From Candidatus Omnitrophota bacterium (GTDB lineage: Bacteria; Hinthialibacterota; Hinthialibacteria; OLB16): a stretch of 64,000 nt of DNA. Shown in pieces: positions 63,919-64,000 of this stretch (positions are counted from its first letter, which is position 1; each line of letters opens with the position of its first letter). The DNA is taken from assembly GCA_020632575.1 (NCBI GenBank), contig JACKFH010000020.1, positions 4,091 through 68,090 of the forward strand, given 5' to 3'. The notes beneath the pieces were generated by a model that saw only the letters and a program-made list of their open reading frames with translations, was not told the DNA's origin and made no database searches. Position numbers and translations under genes: made by a program.

Positions 63919-64000
63919 ATAGGAATTTCACGCTTCTCACGATCCAGTCCGTTTCAACGGACTTCGTTTTGCGTAGCGACGCGGTTTTAACCCGTCGCGG
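63915..64000 (+). other. ATGA-coupled open frame and structured repeat at the expected position of actC
   Basis: ATG 63915 overlaps the actB stop and a frame runs open to the window edge (MNRNFTLLTIQSVSTDFVLR...), but it does not resemble NrfD/ActC. From 63946 it is made of two hairpins: AGTCCGTT-TC-AACGGACT (63946-63963) and GCGACGCGG...CCCGTCGC (63976-63998, one mismatch). This looks like a dispersed palindromic repeat. The true actC may begin further on. Confidence 0.5.

Overview
The window reads as chromosome from a Gram-negative, respiring, polymer-degrading bacterium. Evidence: an alternative complex III start (actA-actB), many secreted proteins with signal peptides or Tat leaders, a sulfatase, GH38 and GH99-like enzymes, CotH/lamin-tail surface proteins, and large PD40/cytochrome proteins related to the hydrazine synthase alpha fold. 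This mix is typical of Planctomycetes/Verrucomicrobia/Lentisphaerae and of candidate phyla such as Hydrogenedentota or Sumerlaeota. No rRNA or tRNA is present, so the phylum is not resolved. Nearly all genes are on the minus strand.

Layout. (1) 1-6434: a tightly coupled minus-strand operon with an inactive-transglutaminase/7TM protein, an ATP-grasp ligase, a secreted 20-TPR protein and a repetitive secreted protein cut by the window edge. (2) 6806-17953: an arsenic island. It holds an ArsR-controlled secreted thioredoxin-like/ABC exporter operon; a HigBA-type toxin-antitoxin pair; a second ArsR operon with an ArsP-type permease, a DGC protein and ArsE/ArsF/ArsG-like proteins; a decayed MazF module; arsC-acr3 plus a small Cys protein; and an arsM relic. 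Two promoters 7.5 kb apart carry the same ArsR-type operator, which links the ABC operon to arsC-acr3. (3) 18059-35961: a glycan locus with CotH/lamin-tail protein, sodium symporter, sulfatase, LacI regulator, GH38 and GH99-like enzymes, two proteins built from the same beta-rich module, and a pseudopilin. Five or six copies of one LacI-type operator lie in its intergenic regions. Four secreted proteins here end in the same short tag, [SA]V[SN]-x-W-x-L-Y. (4) 36066-42441: a scarred accessory patch with two broken recombinase copies, an IS5-type remnant, a decayed glycosidase end, an unassigned Tat-exported protein, a GC-rich FAD oxidoreductase and a palindromic repeat. (5) 42442-59529: a GH42/GH14-like enzyme, then secreted beta-propeller/cytochrome proteins, including three tandem hydrazine-synthase-alpha-like paralogues of which one is intact, one has a single frameshift and one is badly decayed. 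(6) 59691-64000: a DUF202 protein and the plus-strand alternative complex III operon, which runs into a structured repeat exactly where actC is expected.

How it works together: the arsenic island could reduce arsenate (ArsC), export arsenite (Acr3), reduce and export organoarsenicals (ArsEFG, ArsP-like), and possibly export further material through the ABC pair. The glycan locus could desulfate and cleave mannose-type glycans under LacI control. Gene calls rest on motifs and remembered family features; no database search was possible.
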